Shown: in pieces, positions 9,467-20,113 of the stretch
Position numbering within the stretch: position 1 is the stretch's first letter
Layout of the letters: every line of letters starts with the position of its first letter
Assembly (NCBI GenBank): GCA_016285515.1
Contig: JAEEQW010000007.1
Span: forward strand, 78,375-142,374
Reading direction: 5' to 3'
Length of the DNA stretch: 64,000 nucleotides
Origin: Bacteroidales bacterium
Lineage (GTDB): Bacteria > Bacteroidota > Bacteroidia > Bacteroidales > BM520
Position numbers and translations under genes: made by a program
Notes under the pieces: model-generated
Database searches by the model: none
What the model was told of the DNA's origin: nothing
Seen by the model: only the letters and a program-made list of their open reading frames with translations

Positions 9467-9501
9467 CTCCAAATTTTCAAATTAGTTAATCAAAAAAACA
9501 C

Positions 9502-9510
9502 TATATTTGC
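9502..9510 (+). promoter_or_regulatory. Promoter element of lepA, almost on the start codon
   Basis: TATATTTGC ends seven bases before the lepA ATG (9517). In Bacteroidota this element is centred near -7, so the transcript would begin within a few bases of the start codon. Confidence 0.55.
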
Positions 9511-9516
9511 AGAATT

Positions 9517-11304
9517 ATGAAAAACATTAGAAATTTCTGCATTATAGCACATATTGACCACGGTAAGAGTACATTAGCCGACCGTATGCTTGAAATCACA
9601 GGAACCGTCAAGGGGAAGGAACTTCAAAATCAGACGCTTGACGACATGGATTTGGAGCGTGAACGCGGCATCACAATCAAGAGCCATGCCATTCAGATGC
9701 GCTATGAGTATAAAGGCGAAACATATATTCTCAACCTCATCGACACCCCAGGACATGTTGATTTTTCATACGAAGTCAGCCGTTCCATCGCTGCCTGCGA
9801 AGGTGCCATCCTCGTTGTCGATGCCACACAGGGCATTCAGGCCCAAACCATTGCCAACCTATACAAAGCTATAGATAACAATCTCGAAATCATCCCCGTG
9901 ATGAACAAAATGGACATGACCAATGCCATGCCCGATGAGGTGGAAGACGAAATCGTGGACCTGATAGGATGCGACAGAACCGACATCCTCCGTGTAAGTG
10001 CCAAGACCGGTGAAGGCGTGAAGGCAATCCTTGATGCAATAGTGGAAAAAATACCATGTCCGAAGGGAGACCCTAATGCACCGTTGCAGATGCTCATCTT
10101 CGACTCTCTCTTCAACCCGTTCAGGGGAATCATCACATACTGCCGCATCATGAATGGCACACTGCATACCAACGACTTGTGCAAATTTATGAGCACTGAT
10201 CATGAATACAATGCCGAGGAAATAGGCATAATGCGGCTACAACGCTTCCCTACCGATACCTTAAGCGCAGGCGATGTGGGGTACATTATTTCAGGAATAA
10301 AGGATTCAACTGAAGTGAAAGTCGGTGATACGGTCACCCTTGTCAAAAATCCGTGCGACAAGCCAATCGAAGGTTTTGAGGAAGTGAAGCCGATGCTTTT
10401 CGCAGGCATATACCCTACCGATGCCGACAAATATGAAGAGCTGCGTTCTTCCCTTGAAAAATTGAAACTCAACGATGCCAGCATTTATTTTGAGCCGGAA
10501 TCTTCAGCAGCACTTGGCTTCGGTTTCAGATGCGGCTTCCTCGGACTGCTACACATGGAAGTCGTTCAGGAACGCCTCGACCGCGAATTCGATATGGATG
10601 TCATAACCACCGTCCCCAATGTCAACTACAAGGCTTATCTGACCAATGACAAAGTAATTGACGTCTATAACCCTTCCGGACTGCCTGAGTCCACTACAAT
10701 TGAACATATAGAAGAACCTTTCATCGTGGCCGAAATCATCACCACTGCTGAGTTCATAGGTCCAATTATGACACTCTGCATCGAGAAACGCGGCACCGTG
10801 AAAGACCAGGTTTATCTTACCGACACACGCGTCGAGCTAACCTTCGACATGCCTCTCGGCGAAATAATCTTCGACTTCTACGACAAACTCAAAAGCATAT
10901 CAAGAGGCTATGCCTCACTTGACTACCACATTTCCGACTACCATCCGGCAAAACTCGTGAAACTTGACATACTCCTCAACGGCGAAATGGTTGATGCTCT
11001 CTCATCCCTCATCAATGAAAGCCATGCTTACGCCTTTGGCAGAAGGATGTGCGAAAAGCTGAAGGAACTCATTCCGCGTCAGCAGTTTGAAATCGCAATT
11101 CAAGCTGCAATCGGCTCCAAAATCATTGCCCGCGAAACCGTCAAGCCCGTCCGTAAGGATGTCACCTCAAAATGCTATGGCGGCGATATAACCCGTAAAA
11201 GAAAACTTCTTGAAAAGCAGAAACAAGGCAAAAAGAGAATGCGTCAGATAGGCAACGTAGAAGTGCCACAATCTGCCTTCCTTGCTGTGCTGAAATTAGA
11301 TTAA
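9517..11304 (+). CDS. lepA: Elongation factor 4 (LepA GTPase)
   Basis: A 595-residue ribosomal GTPase that acts on stalled elongating ribosomes, described as promoting back-translocation or rescue. The GTPase motifs are AHIDHGKST (11-19), [14 protein letters not shown] and NKMD. EF-G-like domains II, III and V follow, and the LepA-specific C-terminal domain ends with the basic [20 protein letters not shown] region that contacts RNA. Length is normal. A glycosyltransferase gene starts 21 bases downstream and hisS overlaps that, so lepA may head a four-gene operon with the SNF transporter. Confidence 0.97.
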   Translation: MKNIRNFCIIAHIDHGKSTLADRMLEITGTVKGKELQNQTLDDMDLERERGITIKSHAIQMRYEYKGETYILNLIDTPGHVDFSYEVSRSIAACEGAILVVDATQGIQAQTIANLYKAIDNNLEIIPVMNKMDMTNAMPDEVEDEIVDLIGCDRTDILRVSAKTGEGVKAILDAIVEKIPCPKGDPNAPLQMLIFDSLFNPFRGIITYCRIMNGTLHTNDLCKFMSTDHEYNAEEIGIMRLQRFPTDTLSAGDVGYIISGIKDSTEVKVGDTVTLVKNPCDKPIEGFEEVKPMLFAGIYPTDADKYEELRSSLEKLKLNDASIYFEPESSAALGFGFRCGFLGLLHMEVVQERLDREFDMDVITTVPNVNYKAYLTNDKVIDVYNPSGLPESTTIEHIEEPFIVAEIITTAEFIGPIMTLCIEKRGTVKDQVYLTDTRVELTFDMPLGEIIFDFYDKLKSISRGYASLDYHISDYHPAKLVKLDILLNGEMVDALSSLINESHAYAFGRRMCEKLKELIPRQQFEIAIQAAIGSKIIARETVKPVRKDVTSKCYGGDITRKRKLLEKQKQGKKRMRQIGNVEVPQSAFLAVLKLD

Positions 11305-11325
11305 CAATATGTCATCTTACTGATT

Positions 11326-12528
11326 ATGCGACTGTTAGTACTTACATCCAGAGTTTCCTATCCGATAGAAAAAGGCGACAAACTGCGTGCCTTCAATTTT
11401 ATCAGAGAACTCTCAAAGTACTATGACATATTTCTGTTTTCCATTGATGAAGCAAAATCTTCCGAGGAAAGCCTGAACGTTTTAAGACAATACTGCAAAG
11501 ACATCAGGATTTTCCCTATTTCAAAAGGCAGAATTCTGATGAATCTCGCAAGGACCATGTTTCAGAAAATACCGTTCCAGGTAGGCTACTACACTTCAAA
11601 AAAAAGCATCGACGCTTTCAGACAATATTATGATGAAGTCAAGCCTGACCATATCTTCTGCCAGTTGCTGCGCGTCACCGAACATGTTAAAGACATTGAC
11701 ATTCCCAAAACCATTGACATTCAGGACACCATGTCTGTCAACATTGCCAGAAGCGCCAAGAAAGTCAACATATTCCGACGTCCTTTCTACAATATTGAAG
11801 TATTAAGGATGAAACGGTATGAACACGACATTTTCAGCATTTATGACAACAAGATAATCATTTCCGATGCCGACCGCAAGCTGTATCCACATCCAAACAA
11901 AGAACAGATATCCATTGTTCCCAATGGCGTGGATTTCAGCTACTTCAAACCGAAAGATGACATAATCAAAGACATTGATGTAGTCTTCACAGGCAATATG
12001 GGCTACACTCCCAACATCGACGCCTCAGAGTTTTTAATCAAAAAAATCCTGCCGATTGTAAAATCTGAAAAACCTGATGTCAAAATTGCTATTGTCGGTG
12101 CAAATCCATCGCATAAACTAATGAAACTGCAGAGTGACAATGTGGTTGTAACAGGCTGGGTCAACGATATGCGGGACTACTATATGCGTGCAAAGGTTTT
12201 CATAGCACCGATGCGCATTGGCACCGGACTTCAGAACAAACTGCTCGAAGCCATGGCAATGCATCTGCCATGCATAACCACTCCGCTCGCCAACAACTCA
12301 CTCAAAGCCGCCGACAACACTGAGATATTAATCGGCGACGATGCCAACTCACTTGCCAACAACATAATACGACTACTCAACGATAATAACCTCGCCCAAC
12401 AGATAGCCGACAACGGCTGCCAATTTGTCCACAGAACCTACAATTGGCAAAACGTCGGGCAAACTATTAATCACCTTATTGCAGAGACGCAACATGACGC
12501 ATCTCTCCATACAAAAACACAAATATGA
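11326..12528 (+). CDS. Group 1 (GT4-like) glycosyltransferase
   Basis: A 400-residue GT-B glycosyltransferase. The N-terminal domain begins [20 protein letters not shown], the donor-side Gly-rich loop typical of sugar transferases related to the EpsH/PEP-CTERM-associated group. The C-terminal domain has [14 protein letters not shown], then [17 protein letters not shown], the E-x7-E-like nucleotide-sugar site. The acceptor is unknown; a role in cell-surface glycan synthesis is inferred. Its end overlaps the hisS start by four bases (ATGA), which implies translational coupling. The last 15 or so codons overlap a degenerate palindrome (12,483-12,506). Confidence 0.83.
   Translation: MRLLVLTSRVSYPIEKGDKLRAFNFIRELSKYYDIFLFSIDEAKSSEESLNVLRQYCKDIRIFPISKGRILMNLARTMFQKIPFQVGYYTSKKSIDAFRQYYDEVKPDHIFCQLLRVTEHVKDIDIPKTIDIQDTMSVNIARSAKKVNIFRRPFYNIEVLRMKRYEHDIFSIYDNKIIISDADRKLYPHPNKEQISIVPNGVDFSYFKPKDDIIKDIDVVFTGNMGYTPNIDASEFLIKKILPIVKSEKPDVKIAIVGANPSHKLMKLQSDNVVVTGWVNDMRDYYMRAKVFIAPMRIGTGLQNKLLEAMAMHLPCITTPLANNSLKAADNTEILIGDDANSLANNIIRLLNDNNLAQQIADNGCQFVHRTYNWQNVGQTINHLIAETQHDASLHTKTQI
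12483..12506. repeat. Imperfect palindrome in the 3' end of the glycosyltransferase gene
   Basis: AGAGACGC (12483-12490) and GCATCTCT (12499-12506) form an inverted repeat with one C-A mismatch around an 8-base centre. It lies in codons for the protein's variable C-terminal tail. Confidence 0.4.
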
Positions 12529-13889
12529 CGAAACCATCAATACCAAAAGGAACTCGCGATTTCTCACCGGAAACGATGATAAAACGCAACTACATTTTCG
12601 ACACCATAAAATCAATATTCAACTTATACGGCTATAAACCGTTAGAGACGCCTTCAATGGAGAACTTGTCAACCTTGATGGGCAAATACGGTGACGAAGG
12701 GGACAAGCTTCTATTCAAAATACTCAACTCCGGTGACTTTCTGGCAAGTACTACCGATGAAGACAAAACTTCATCAATAAAACTGATGCACAAGATTTCC
12801 GAAAAAGGGCTGAGATATGACCTTACAGTCCCGTTCGCAAGATATGTCACAATGTACCGCAACGATATCATATTCCCTTTCAAACGCTATCAGATGCAAC
12901 CGGTATGGCGTGCCGACCGTCCTCAGAAAGGTCGCTACAGAGAATTCTACCAGTGCGATGTGGATGTAATCGGAACCACTTCAATGCTTAACGAAACGGA
13001 ACTGATTATGATGATTAACGATGTGTTTAAAGCATTGAAAATAAATATCATAATCAAACTTAACAATAGAAAGATTCTGAGCGGGATAGCTTCTTTTATC
13101 GGATACAGTGACAAACTTACCGACATCACCGTTGCCATTGACAAAATGGATAAAATCGGTTACGACAACGTAATCGCAGAACTGAAGGACAAAGGCATTG
13201 GAGATGAAGGAATAAACAAACTTACACCTATCTTAACCCTTACAGGTGACAACAGGACCAAACTTGCCTCACTGAAAGAAATTCTGAAAGACAATGAAGA
13301 AGGCTTAAAGGGTATTGAGGAAACAGAAGCCATATTCAGTCTGCTCGAAGATTGTCCAAACGCCACGGCTCAGCTTGACCTCGACCTCACTCTTGCTCGC
13401 GGCCTGAACTACTATACTGGTGCCATCATCGAGGTGAAATCCGCTGATACAGTTATTGGTAGCATCTGTGGGGGCGGACGTTATGACAACCTTACCTCGA
13501 TATTCGGTCTGCCGGACGTTTCCGGAGTAGGTGTGTCATTCGGGGCGGAACGCATCTTCGATGTCATGAACGAGCTCAACCTGTTCCCTGAAAAAAGCAC
13601 ACAAACCACACAGGTGCTTTTCGTCAACCTCGGCGACAAGGAAGCAAGATATTGCCTGCCATTAATCAGCAAGCTACGTAATGAAGGCATCAACTCCGAA
13701 TTGTATCCTGATTCCGTAAAATTCAGGAAACAAATGGAATACGCCAATAAACGCGGAATACCGTTTGTCGTCATCGCCGGCGAAGACGAAATCACAAATA
13801 ACTGTGTGTCAGTGAAAGACATGATTAAAGGTGAACAGAACACCATCAGCAAAGATGAAATCCTTTCACTGCTGATAAAAAACAACTAA
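12525..13889 (+). CDS. hisS: Histidyl-tRNA synthetase
   Basis: A 454-residue class II aminoacyl-tRNA synthetase that charges tRNA-His. Motif 1 is in the [14 protein letters not shown] region. Motif 2 includes [27 protein letters not shown]. The histidine-specific motifs are [14 protein letters not shown] and CGGGRYDNL, and motif 3 is [11 protein letters not shown]-terminal anticodon-binding domain covers about residues 360-454. The start ATG overlaps the stop of the glycosyltransferase (ATGA). The SNF transporter begins nine bases after its stop. Confidence 0.97.
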   Translation: MTKPSIPKGTRDFSPETMIKRNYIFDTIKSIFNLYGYKPLETPSMENLSTLMGKYGDEGDKLLFKILNSGDFLASTTDEDKTSSIKLMHKISEKGLRYDLTVPFARYVTMYRNDIIFPFKRYQMQPVWRADRPQKGRYREFYQCDVDVIGTTSMLNETELIMMINDVFKALKINIIIKLNNRKILSGIASFIGYSDKLTDITVAIDKMDKIGYDNVIAELKDKGIGDEGINKLTPILTLTGDNRTKLASLKEILKDNEEGLKGIEETEAIFSLLEDCPNATAQLDLDLTLARGLNYYTGAIIEVKSADTVIGSICGGGRYDNLTSIFGLPDVSGVGVSFGAERIFDVMNELNLFPEKSTQTTQVLFVNLGDKEARYCLPLISKLRNEGINSELYPDSVKFRKQMEYANKRGIPFVVIAGEDEITNNCVSVKDMIKGEQNTISKDEILSLLIKNN

Positions 13890-13898
13890 CTATCAAAT

Positions 13899-15248
13899 AT
13901 GGAAAAACAACGTGAAAATTTCGGCTCAAAATTCGGAGTTATAGCAGCGGCAGCCGGTTCGGCAGTCGGATTAGGAAACATTTACCGTTTCCCCTGCGAA
14001 GCCGGCGAAAATGGCGGAGGTGCTTTTCTCATCGTCTATCTTCTGATAATAGTATTTCTCGGCATTCCGCTTATGCTGTCGGAATTTATTATCGGAAGAC
14101 GCTCACATCGGAACACAGTCGGTGCATTCAAGACCCTTGCTCCAAAATCCGCATGGCCTATAGTCGGATTCGTTGGCGTAATCAGTTCTTTCTTAATCCT
14201 GGCATTCTATTCGACAATTGCCGGATGGACTCTCGAATGCATCTACAAGTCACTGATTAATTTCTATCACGGGAAAAGCATCTCCGAAATAGAACAAGGT
14301 ATGACCACCTTCAACAATTCCTTCAGGCCTTTCATTTGGCAGACATTGTTTATTATCCTTACTGCATTTATTGTACTGAGAGGTATTGAGAAGGGCATTG
14401 AGAAATACGCGAAAGTGCTGATGCCCATGTTGTTTGTAATCCTTATCATATTGTGTGTCAAGTCACTGACCCTGCCAAACGCAACAGAGGGCTTGAAGTT
14501 TTTCTTCAAACCCGACTTCAGCAAGATAACGCCGGAAGTTTGTATCAGCGCATTGGGGCAAGCCTTTTTTTCGCTTAGTGTAGGAATGGGAGTACAGATA
14601 ACATACGGCTCATATATCAATAAAAAAGATAACCTTCTGACATCCTCCACCTCCGTGGTTATGACCGACACATTAGTTGCAATTCTTGCCGGAATAACGA
14701 TATTTCCTGCAGCCTTCGCAATGGGAATAAGTCCGAAAGCCGGTGCCGGTCTCGCATTCAACACTTTACCGCTGATATTCAATCAGATGGCAGGCGGTTA
14801 CATATTTTGTCTGATTTTCTTCATACTACTTGCCATTGCCGCACTGACATCAACAATTTCCCTGCTTGAGGCCTCAGTAGCATATTTCGTGGAAGAACAC
14901 GCCATCAAACGAAAAAAAGCAACAATATGGTGTGCCATAGGAGCACTGGTTGTCGGATTGTTTGCAACGCTCAGCCTGAAAGACAACTCGAATCTTGTTA
15001 TCGGGAATATGTCTTTCTTCAACATCCTTGACAATCTTACCGCTAACATTCTTATGCCTGTTGGCGGGCTGCTGATTACAATTTTCATCGGCTGGAAACT
15101 AAAGAAAACCGCATTCATTGACGAACTCACAAATCAAGGCACAACGAAAATAGCGCTCAAAAACATTATCTTCTTCATTACAAAATACATTGCGCCGCTT
15201 GCTATTGTGACTATAATAGTCGGACGGCTTGTATTTAACATCAAATAA
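13899..15248 (+). CDS. Sodium-dependent transporter, SNF/NSS family
   Basis: A 449-residue LeuT-fold symporter of the neurotransmitter:sodium symporter family, with about 11-12 helices. It has the conserved first helix GVIAAAAGSAVGLGNIYRFP, whose unwound part binds sodium and substrate, and ALGQAFFSLSVGMG in helix 6. It imports an amino acid or related solute using the sodium gradient; the substrate cannot be told from sequence. Bacterial members are often shorter than the animal transporters, as here. It is the last gene of the lepA-GT-hisS group and faces the convergent glycosyltransferase. Confidence 0.9.
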   Translation: MEKQRENFGSKFGVIAAAAGSAVGLGNIYRFPCEAGENGGGAFLIVYLLIIVFLGIPLMLSEFIIGRRSHRNTVGAFKTLAPKSAWPIVGFVGVISSFLILAFYSTIAGWTLECIYKSLINFYHGKSISEIEQGMTTFNNSFRPFIWQTLFIILTAFIVLRGIEKGIEKYAKVLMPMLFVILIILCVKSLTLPNATEGLKFFFKPDFSKITPEVCISALGQAFFSLSVGMGVQITYGSYINKKDNLLTSSTSVVMTDTLVAILAGITIFPAAFAMGISPKAGAGLAFNTLPLIFNQMAGGYIFCLIFFILLAIAALTSTISLLEASVAYFVEEHAIKRKKATIWCAIGALVVGLFATLSLKDNSNLVIGNMSFFNILDNLTANILMPVGGLLITIFIGWKLKKTAFIDELTNQGTTKIALKNIIFFITKYIAPLAIVTIIVGRLVFNIK

Positions 15249-15320
15249 GACACAACGCTGTTCGCCCCACCCGCCTTCGTAGTAAAAACATCGTCATAAA
15301 CGCCGACATAGCGTCAGCCG

Positions 15321-16571
15321 TCAAGAACGCCCGATGAATTCTGACCAATTTAAGAAAATAGACCGCACATCATAGTTTTGCGCTGTCTCAAAAGCATGGG
15401 TTTCAATATTCTTTACCAACTCAGGATTTTCAGCTAATCTGACTATCGATTCAGCCATTTCTTCAGGTTTGTCGGCAATCACTATATCGTGACCATCGGC
15501 AACAGATATACCTTCAGCACCGACAGATGTAGTAACTATCGCTTTCGACATGGTCAGCCCTTCAATTATTTTGACACGCACACCACTGCCAGAAAGCAAA
15601 GGCACTATCATTATTCCATTGGAGCGCATAAATTCATGGGCATCAGCCACTTCTCCAACCACAACCACATTTTCGAGATGACTGTCAATCAGCGACTGCG
15701 GCATATTTCGGCCTGCAACATAAAATTTCAGCTGTGGCATTTTCTGATGGACAAGCGGCCACACCTGCGAAAGAAACCACTCCAGACCTTCCTTGTTGGG
15801 TATCCAGTCCATCGCACCGATATAGAAAAGCGAATCCGGCTCCGGCATTATATCATTATGAAGCGGAATGTTTTGAATATCAAGTCCGAATGGAACGACA
15901 TTAACACAAACAGGATGTTTTCCAACAGACTTCACAATATCAAGCGGATGCAACTGAAAACGAGGTTTATTCTGCAACTTCTCCCTAAACCATTGAGCAT
16001 CGACCTCAGAAATGGCAGATATGCAGTCAGGAGCATGTATCACATTCAGTTCATAATTTTCAAGAGTTGAAGCCACATGATCATATAACAGTTTCTTTAT
16101 GGGATTAGCAGCTGCATTCCGAAGTCGTTTCCAAATCAGGTTTTCAACGTTATGAGTCCTTAAATCCACTATGGCATCAGAATATTCACGAACAGTATCG
16201 ACATAAGGCATCATAAAAATGGATTCTATTCTTACCACATCAAATTTGGTTTCCTTGAGTATTTCGACAAGACGTTTCTTGTACTCAGCTGATATAAAAC
16301 GGGTTATGTGCGGTGAACGGCCATTCAGATAAGTTGCAAGAAACGACCACGGCTTCACTGTCATATCCATAAACACATTCTCATAATGAGTCTTTTCCCT
16401 ATATTCTTCCGGAATATCTTCAACATTGACAAAGTTCTTTTTGGAATTGACAGCCAAAACCTTAACATACCATCCACGTCTCACAGCTTCCTTTATGAAA
16501 ACATTCATACACAGGCAGCCGCCATCTTTTTCGGGATATGGATTCTTATTGCATAAAAACAGTATGTTCAT
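15321..16571 (-). CDS. Group 1 glycosyltransferase
   Basis: A 416-residue GT-B glycosyltransferase. The ATG at 16,571 is chosen because NILFLCNKNPYPEKDGG is the usual N-terminal donor loop and because it overlaps the stop of the LptF/G-like gene in the ATGA form; the frame upstream adds 18 unrelated residues. The C-terminal part has LFYIGAMDWIPNKEGLEWF and PLLSGSGVRVKIIEGLTMSKA, the nucleotide-sugar binding region. It is likely involved in surface polysaccharide or glycolipid assembly, in keeping with coupling to an LPS-export-type permease, but acceptor and sugar are unknown. It resembles the glycosyltransferase at 11,326 in general plan. Confidence 0.83.
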   Translation of the reverse strand: MNILFLCNKNPYPEKDGGCLCMNVFIKEAVRRGWYVKVLAVNSKKNFVNVEDIPEEYREKTHYENVFMDMTVKPWSFLATYLNGRSPHITRFISAEYKKRLVEILKETKFDVVRIESIFMMPYVDTVREYSDAIVDLRTHNVENLIWKRLRNAAANPIKKLLYDHVASTLENYELNVIHAPDCISAISEVDAQWFREKLQNKPRFQLHPLDIVKSVGKHPVCVNVVPFGLDIQNIPLHNDIMPEPDSLFYIGAMDWIPNKEGLEWFLSQVWPLVHQKMPQLKFYVAGRNMPQSLIDSHLENVVVVGEVADAHEFMRSNGIMIVPLLSGSGVRVKIIEGLTMSKAIVTTSVGAEGISVADGHDIVIADKPEEMAESIVRLAENPELVKNIETHAFETAQNYDVRSIFLNWSEFIGRS

Positions 16572-18013
16572 TTCCGTTTCATTTTTTTGAAAAAGCCAAC
16601 AACTTTCAAATATATTTTCACCCAATAGTCCTTGTCAACCACAGGCGCATCGGCAGCAGCCTTAGCTGTCAGGAACAATCCAATCGGAAGCACAATGATA
16701 TTTGCAAGCCAGATGCCTATTATAGGGCTCATGGTTCCTTCAAGTGCAGATTTCTGACCCGAGGTGAGAATAATATAGTACAATATGAATATGACAACCG
16801 CAACAACAAGCGGAAAGCCAAGTCCCCCCTTACGAATTATCGCTCCCAAAGGAGCTCCTACCAAAAACAGCACCAGACAAGCAACTGCAATTGCATAACG
16901 GTATTGTTCTTCACTCTGATGACGGGCATTTATCGTCCTTTCATATTCCAATGTGTTGTATCTGAGTTCAGCAGTCTGCTTGTCAGACTTGGCTTTATCC
17001 AAAGCAGCATGCTTTATCGACATCTTGTCTATACTGTCAGGGATATTCTCCCAAACAGGACTTTTGAGGAAACCATATATGGCATCATCTATGTTTCTTA
17101 CCACATTGGTGGTATCCTTTATTGCTTCGAAACAATTAGTGGCAAGTTCCATGTAGCTGTCTTCTCTTCTGGAGAGCACACTATCGTGATACCTGATTTT
17201 CTCTTTCAAATCGCGGCGCACCAAATTTTTATAGTTGTTGCTGTATAATGATTCATCAGTCTGGTTCATATCAAACTGCGACATATCAAATCGCATTTCA
17301 CTGACTTCAAAATGGAGCCGTTTGAAAGGATAATCCTTCATTTTGTTGGCACCGTAAGAGTCATCATACGAATAGCCATTATGCAATGTCAGTATCAAAG
17401 TGCTTGTAGTGGTATCAATGTCCATAGTTCCCCATTCGGCTAAAGTCAACATTTTATTCGGTGCATTGCCCTTATGCGAATAAATCATGATTCCGCGCAC
17501 TGTCCTGTCATCCGGTTCCTTTTTGTCAATACGGATCATATATCCGTCCAGCCCTGAATAATAAACACCTTCCTCAAGATTGAATGTCAGTTTTTTCTGT
17601 CTTACATCAAAAAAAACCGACTGGAACTTCAAGTTCGTCTTTGGCAATATCTGTTGACAGAAATACACTGACAGACAGCTGACAAGCAAGGCAAACATAA
17701 TCAGTGGGGCAAATATCCTGTTAAGTGATATTCCTGAAGACTTCAAGGCGACAAGTTCATAACGTTCCCCCAAGTTGCCGAATGTAATCAGCGATGACAG
17801 CAGAATACCTATTGGGAGAGCCATTGGAACGAAGGTGGTCGCAGCATACAATGTCAACTTTGTGATAACCGGCAATCCAAGACCTTTTCCAACCAGCTCA
17901 TCGAAATATTTCCAAAAAAACTGCATCAGAAGAATGAAGTCTCCTATTACGAAAGTCAAGATGAAAGGCCCTATATAAGTCTTAAGCAAAAATCTATCAA
18001 GACGTTTTATCAC
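16568..18013 (-). CDS. LptF/LptG-family permease
   Basis: A 481-residue inner-membrane protein of the YjgP/YjgQ family. One block of helices is at the N-terminus (about 15-35, 55-80, 100-125), followed by a large periplasmic beta-rich region (about 125-370) and three C-terminal helices (about 385-460). In the Lpt system such proteins pair with LptB ATPase to move lipopolysaccharide towards the outer membrane. Bacteroidota carry one or more members, and which Lpt position this one takes is not resolvable. The start is GTG at 18,013; a nearby ATG is out of frame. The periplasmic region is longer than in E. coli LptF (366 residues). A glycosyltransferase overlaps its 3' end. Confidence 0.87.
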   Translation of the reverse strand: MIKRLDRFLLKTYIGPFILTFVIGDFILLMQFFWKYFDELVGKGLGLPVITKLTLYAATTFVPMALPIGILLSSLITFGNLGERYELVALKSSGISLNRIFAPLIMFALLVSCLSVYFCQQILPKTNLKFQSVFFDVRQKKLTFNLEEGVYYSGLDGYMIRIDKKEPDDRTVRGIMIYSHKGNAPNKMLTLAEWGTMDIDTTTSTLILTLHNGYSYDDSYGANKMKDYPFKRLHFEVSEMRFDMSQFDMNQTDESLYSNNYKNLVRRDLKEKIRYHDSVLSRREDSYMELATNCFEAIKDTTNVVRNIDDAIYGFLKSPVWENIPDSIDKMSIKHAALDKAKSDKQTAELRYNTLEYERTINARHQSEEQYRYAIAVACLVLFLVGAPLGAIIRKGGLGFPLVVAVVIFILYYIILTSGQKSALEGTMSPIIGIWLANIIVLPIGLFLTAKAAADAPVVDKDYWVKIYLKVVGFFKKMKRK

Positions 18014-18026
18014 TATCCATTTTTTT

Positions 18027-18035
18027 GCAAAGTTA
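18027..18035 (-). promoter_or_regulatory. Promoter element of the LptF/G-like gene
   Basis: Minus-strand TAACTTTGC, 14 bases before the GTG start, so the leader would be very short. No good -33 TTG is seen. Confidence 0.45.
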
Positions 18036-18075
18036 CATTTTTTTTCTCAAAACGGCATTTATCGCAAAAAAATGT

Positions 18076-18083
18076 TATCTTTG
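18076..18083 (+). promoter_or_regulatory. Promoter element of fabF
   Basis: TATCTTTG, followed by an AT-rich leader of about 40 bases to the fabF ATG. No clear -33 element. Confidence 0.45.
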
Positions 18084-18127
18084 TAATTTTGAATTGATTT
18101 TTTATAAAATTTTTAAACTTTTTCTAT

Positions 18128-19354
18128 ATGAGAAGAGTAGTTATTACCGGTATTGGAGCTTTGACCCCTATTGGGAATAATGTTGTCGATTATTGGAACA
18201 ATCTTAAGAATGGAGTATCAGGAATCGATTTCATAAAGTCTATTGCAGATGACAGGATTGAAGTGAAGTTGGATGCAGAGTTAAAGAATTATGATCCCAT
18301 TGCAATGGGGCTTGAACCACAAACAGTAAGAAGGACTGACAAATTCACACAATATGCCATGATAGCCGCACGCGAAGCATGGAATGACAGCAAATTGGAA
18401 ATAGAGCCTGAAAGATTGGGTGTATATATTGGTACAGGTGTGGGAGGCTTATGGACAATCATTTCAGAAAACAACAAAATGAGGGATGAAGGTCCAAAGT
18501 GGGTATCACCTTTTCTTATTCCAAGCATTATCTGTAACATAGCAAGTTCAAACGTAGCCATAGACCTTCATGCACAAGGGCCCAACATACCCATTGTCTG
18601 TGCATGTGCCACAAGTGGGATATCAATAGGAGAAGCCTACTATGCCATACTCGCCGGAAGAGCGGATGCCATTATTGCCGGAGGAACTGAGGCGCCTATG
18701 ACAGAAATAGCCTTTGCGGGTTTTGCAAATTGTAAGGCGCTTACAAAATCCACAGACATAAATGCCGCCTCTTTGCCATTCGACAAAAGGCGGAGCGGTT
18801 TCATCATGGGAGAAGGTGCCGGCGTACTCGTCCTCGAAGAATATGAACATGCAAAGGCACGCAATGCCAAAATATATGCTGAAATATGCGGTTACGGAAC
18901 CACCTGTGATGCTAACCACATCACTGCCCCCATTGCCGACGGCTCTATAATTGCAGGAGCCATCAAACAGGCTGTAACACAAGCACATATATCCTCCGAT
19001 GACGTATTGTATGTAAATGCACACGGCACAGGTACGGTTATGAACGACGTTGCTGAGACCAAAGCCCTAAAGCTCGCTCTCGGTGAAGAAGCAGCTTACA
19101 AAGCGCACATCAGTTCCAACAAATCCATGATTGGGCATCTGCTCGGTGCCGCTGGGGCAGTGGAACTGATTGCCACAGCATTAACTGTGTACGAAGGCAT
19201 AATACCTCCAACTATTAATCTGAACGAGCCGGATCCGGAATGCGACCTCGACTATACACCAAACAAGGCTCAGAAAGCCGACATAACTCTTGCTATATCA
19301 AACTCATTCGGCTTTGGCGGCCAAAATGCCTGCCTCGCAATTAGAAAAATTTAG
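18128..19354 (+). CDS. fabF: 3-oxoacyl-ACP synthase II
   Basis: A 408-residue condensing enzyme of type II fatty-acid synthesis, elongating acyl-ACP with malonyl-ACP. The Cys-His-His triad is C160 (VCACATSG), H299 (NAHGTGT) and H337 (IGHLLGAAGA). The thiolase-fold ends with SNSFGFGGQNA. Full length. No acpP gene precedes it, unlike the common acpP-fabF pair. fabG follows after 12 bases and a VWA membrane protein overlaps fabG, so the three form one operon. A dedicated rather than housekeeping role is possible but nothing in the sequence requires it. Confidence 0.95.
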   Translation: MRRVVITGIGALTPIGNNVVDYWNNLKNGVSGIDFIKSIADDRIEVKLDAELKNYDPIAMGLEPQTVRRTDKFTQYAMIAAREAWNDSKLEIEPERLGVYIGTGVGGLWTIISENNKMRDEGPKWVSPFLIPSIICNIASSNVAIDLHAQGPNIPIVCACATSGISIGEAYYAILAGRADAIIAGGTEAPMTEIAFAGFANCKALTKSTDINAASLPFDKRRSGFIMGEGAGVLVLEEYEHAKARNAKIYAEICGYGTTCDANHITAPIADGSIIAGAIKQAVTQAHISSDDVLYVNAHGTGTVMNDVAETKALKLALGEEAAYKAHISSNKSMIGHLLGAAGAVELIATALTVYEGIIPPTINLNEPDPECDLDYTPNKAQKADITLAISNSFGFGGQNACLAIRKI

Positions 19355-19366
19355 ACATTCAATTAA

Positions 19367-20113
19367 ATGGATTTATTACTAAACAAAAACGCTATAATTA
19401 CGGGTGCCGCCCGCGGCATCGGCAAAGCAATTGCCATGAAGTTCGCCTCTGAAGGCGCCAATGTGGCTATCATTGACATCGCTCCTGATGATATACTCAA
19501 TGAAACCGTAAATGAAATATCCGGATTCAACATCGTATGCAAAGGATATAATGCTGACGTCACCAATGCCCAACAAGTTGAAACCATAATAAATGAAATT
19601 GTCAAGGATTTCGGAAAAATTGATATCCTCGTCAATAATGCAGGTATCACCCGTGACAACCTTCTGATTCGCATGAAGGAAGAAGACTGGGACAAAGTCA
19701 TAAACGTCAACCTGAAATCGGTTTTTGTCATGAGCAAAGCCATACAGCCGTTCATGATTCATCAACGCAGCGGCACAATCATCAACATCAGTTCGGTGGT
19801 CGGTATCGCCGGAAACGCCGGTCAGACCAATTATTCGGCATCAAAAGCCGGAATTATCGGCTTCACAAAATCATTGGCAAAAGAAATAGGCTCCAGAAAC
19901 ATCCGATGCAATGCCATCGCACCGGGATTTGTGGAAACTGAAATGACAAAGCAACTACCTGAAGAAACCATAAAGCAATACACGCAGATAATTCCACTCA
20001 AACGTCCTGCAAAACCTGAAGATATTGCCAACGCTGCAGTATTCCTCGCTTCAGATATGTCATCATATATAACCGGACAAGTCATCCACGTCTGTGGAGG
20101 AATGCTAACATAA
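19367..20113 (+). CDS. fabG: 3-oxoacyl-ACP reductase
   Basis: A 248-residue short-chain dehydrogenase reducing 3-oxoacyl-ACP with NADPH. The cofactor motif TGAARGIG spans residues 12-19, the structural NNAG 90-93, and the catalytic residues are S143, Y156 and K160 (in NYSASK). Length and motifs match FabG closely. It follows fabF by 12 bases and its stop overlaps the next ATG (TAATG). Confidence 0.95.
   Translation: MDLLLNKNAIITGAARGIGKAIAMKFASEGANVAIIDIAPDDILNETVNEISGFNIVCKGYNADVTNAQQVETIINEIVKDFGKIDILVNNAGITRDNLLIRMKEEDWDKVINVNLKSVFVMSKAIQPFMIHQRSGTIINISSVVGIAGNAGQTNYSASKAGIIGFTKSLAKEIGSRNIRCNAIAPGFVETEMTKQLPEETIKQYTQIIPLKRPAKPEDIANAAVFLASDMSSYITGQVIHVCGGMLT

Noticed and set aside
15489..16070. 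A 193-codon plus-strand frame opposite the glycosyltransferase at 15,321
   Set aside because: Antisense shadow; low-complexity His/Arg-rich product.
16538..17248. A 236-codon plus-strand frame opposite the LptF/G-like gene
   Set aside because: Lies wholly antisense to a well-supported gene, has no promoter or family features, and its composition mirrors the opposite coding strand.
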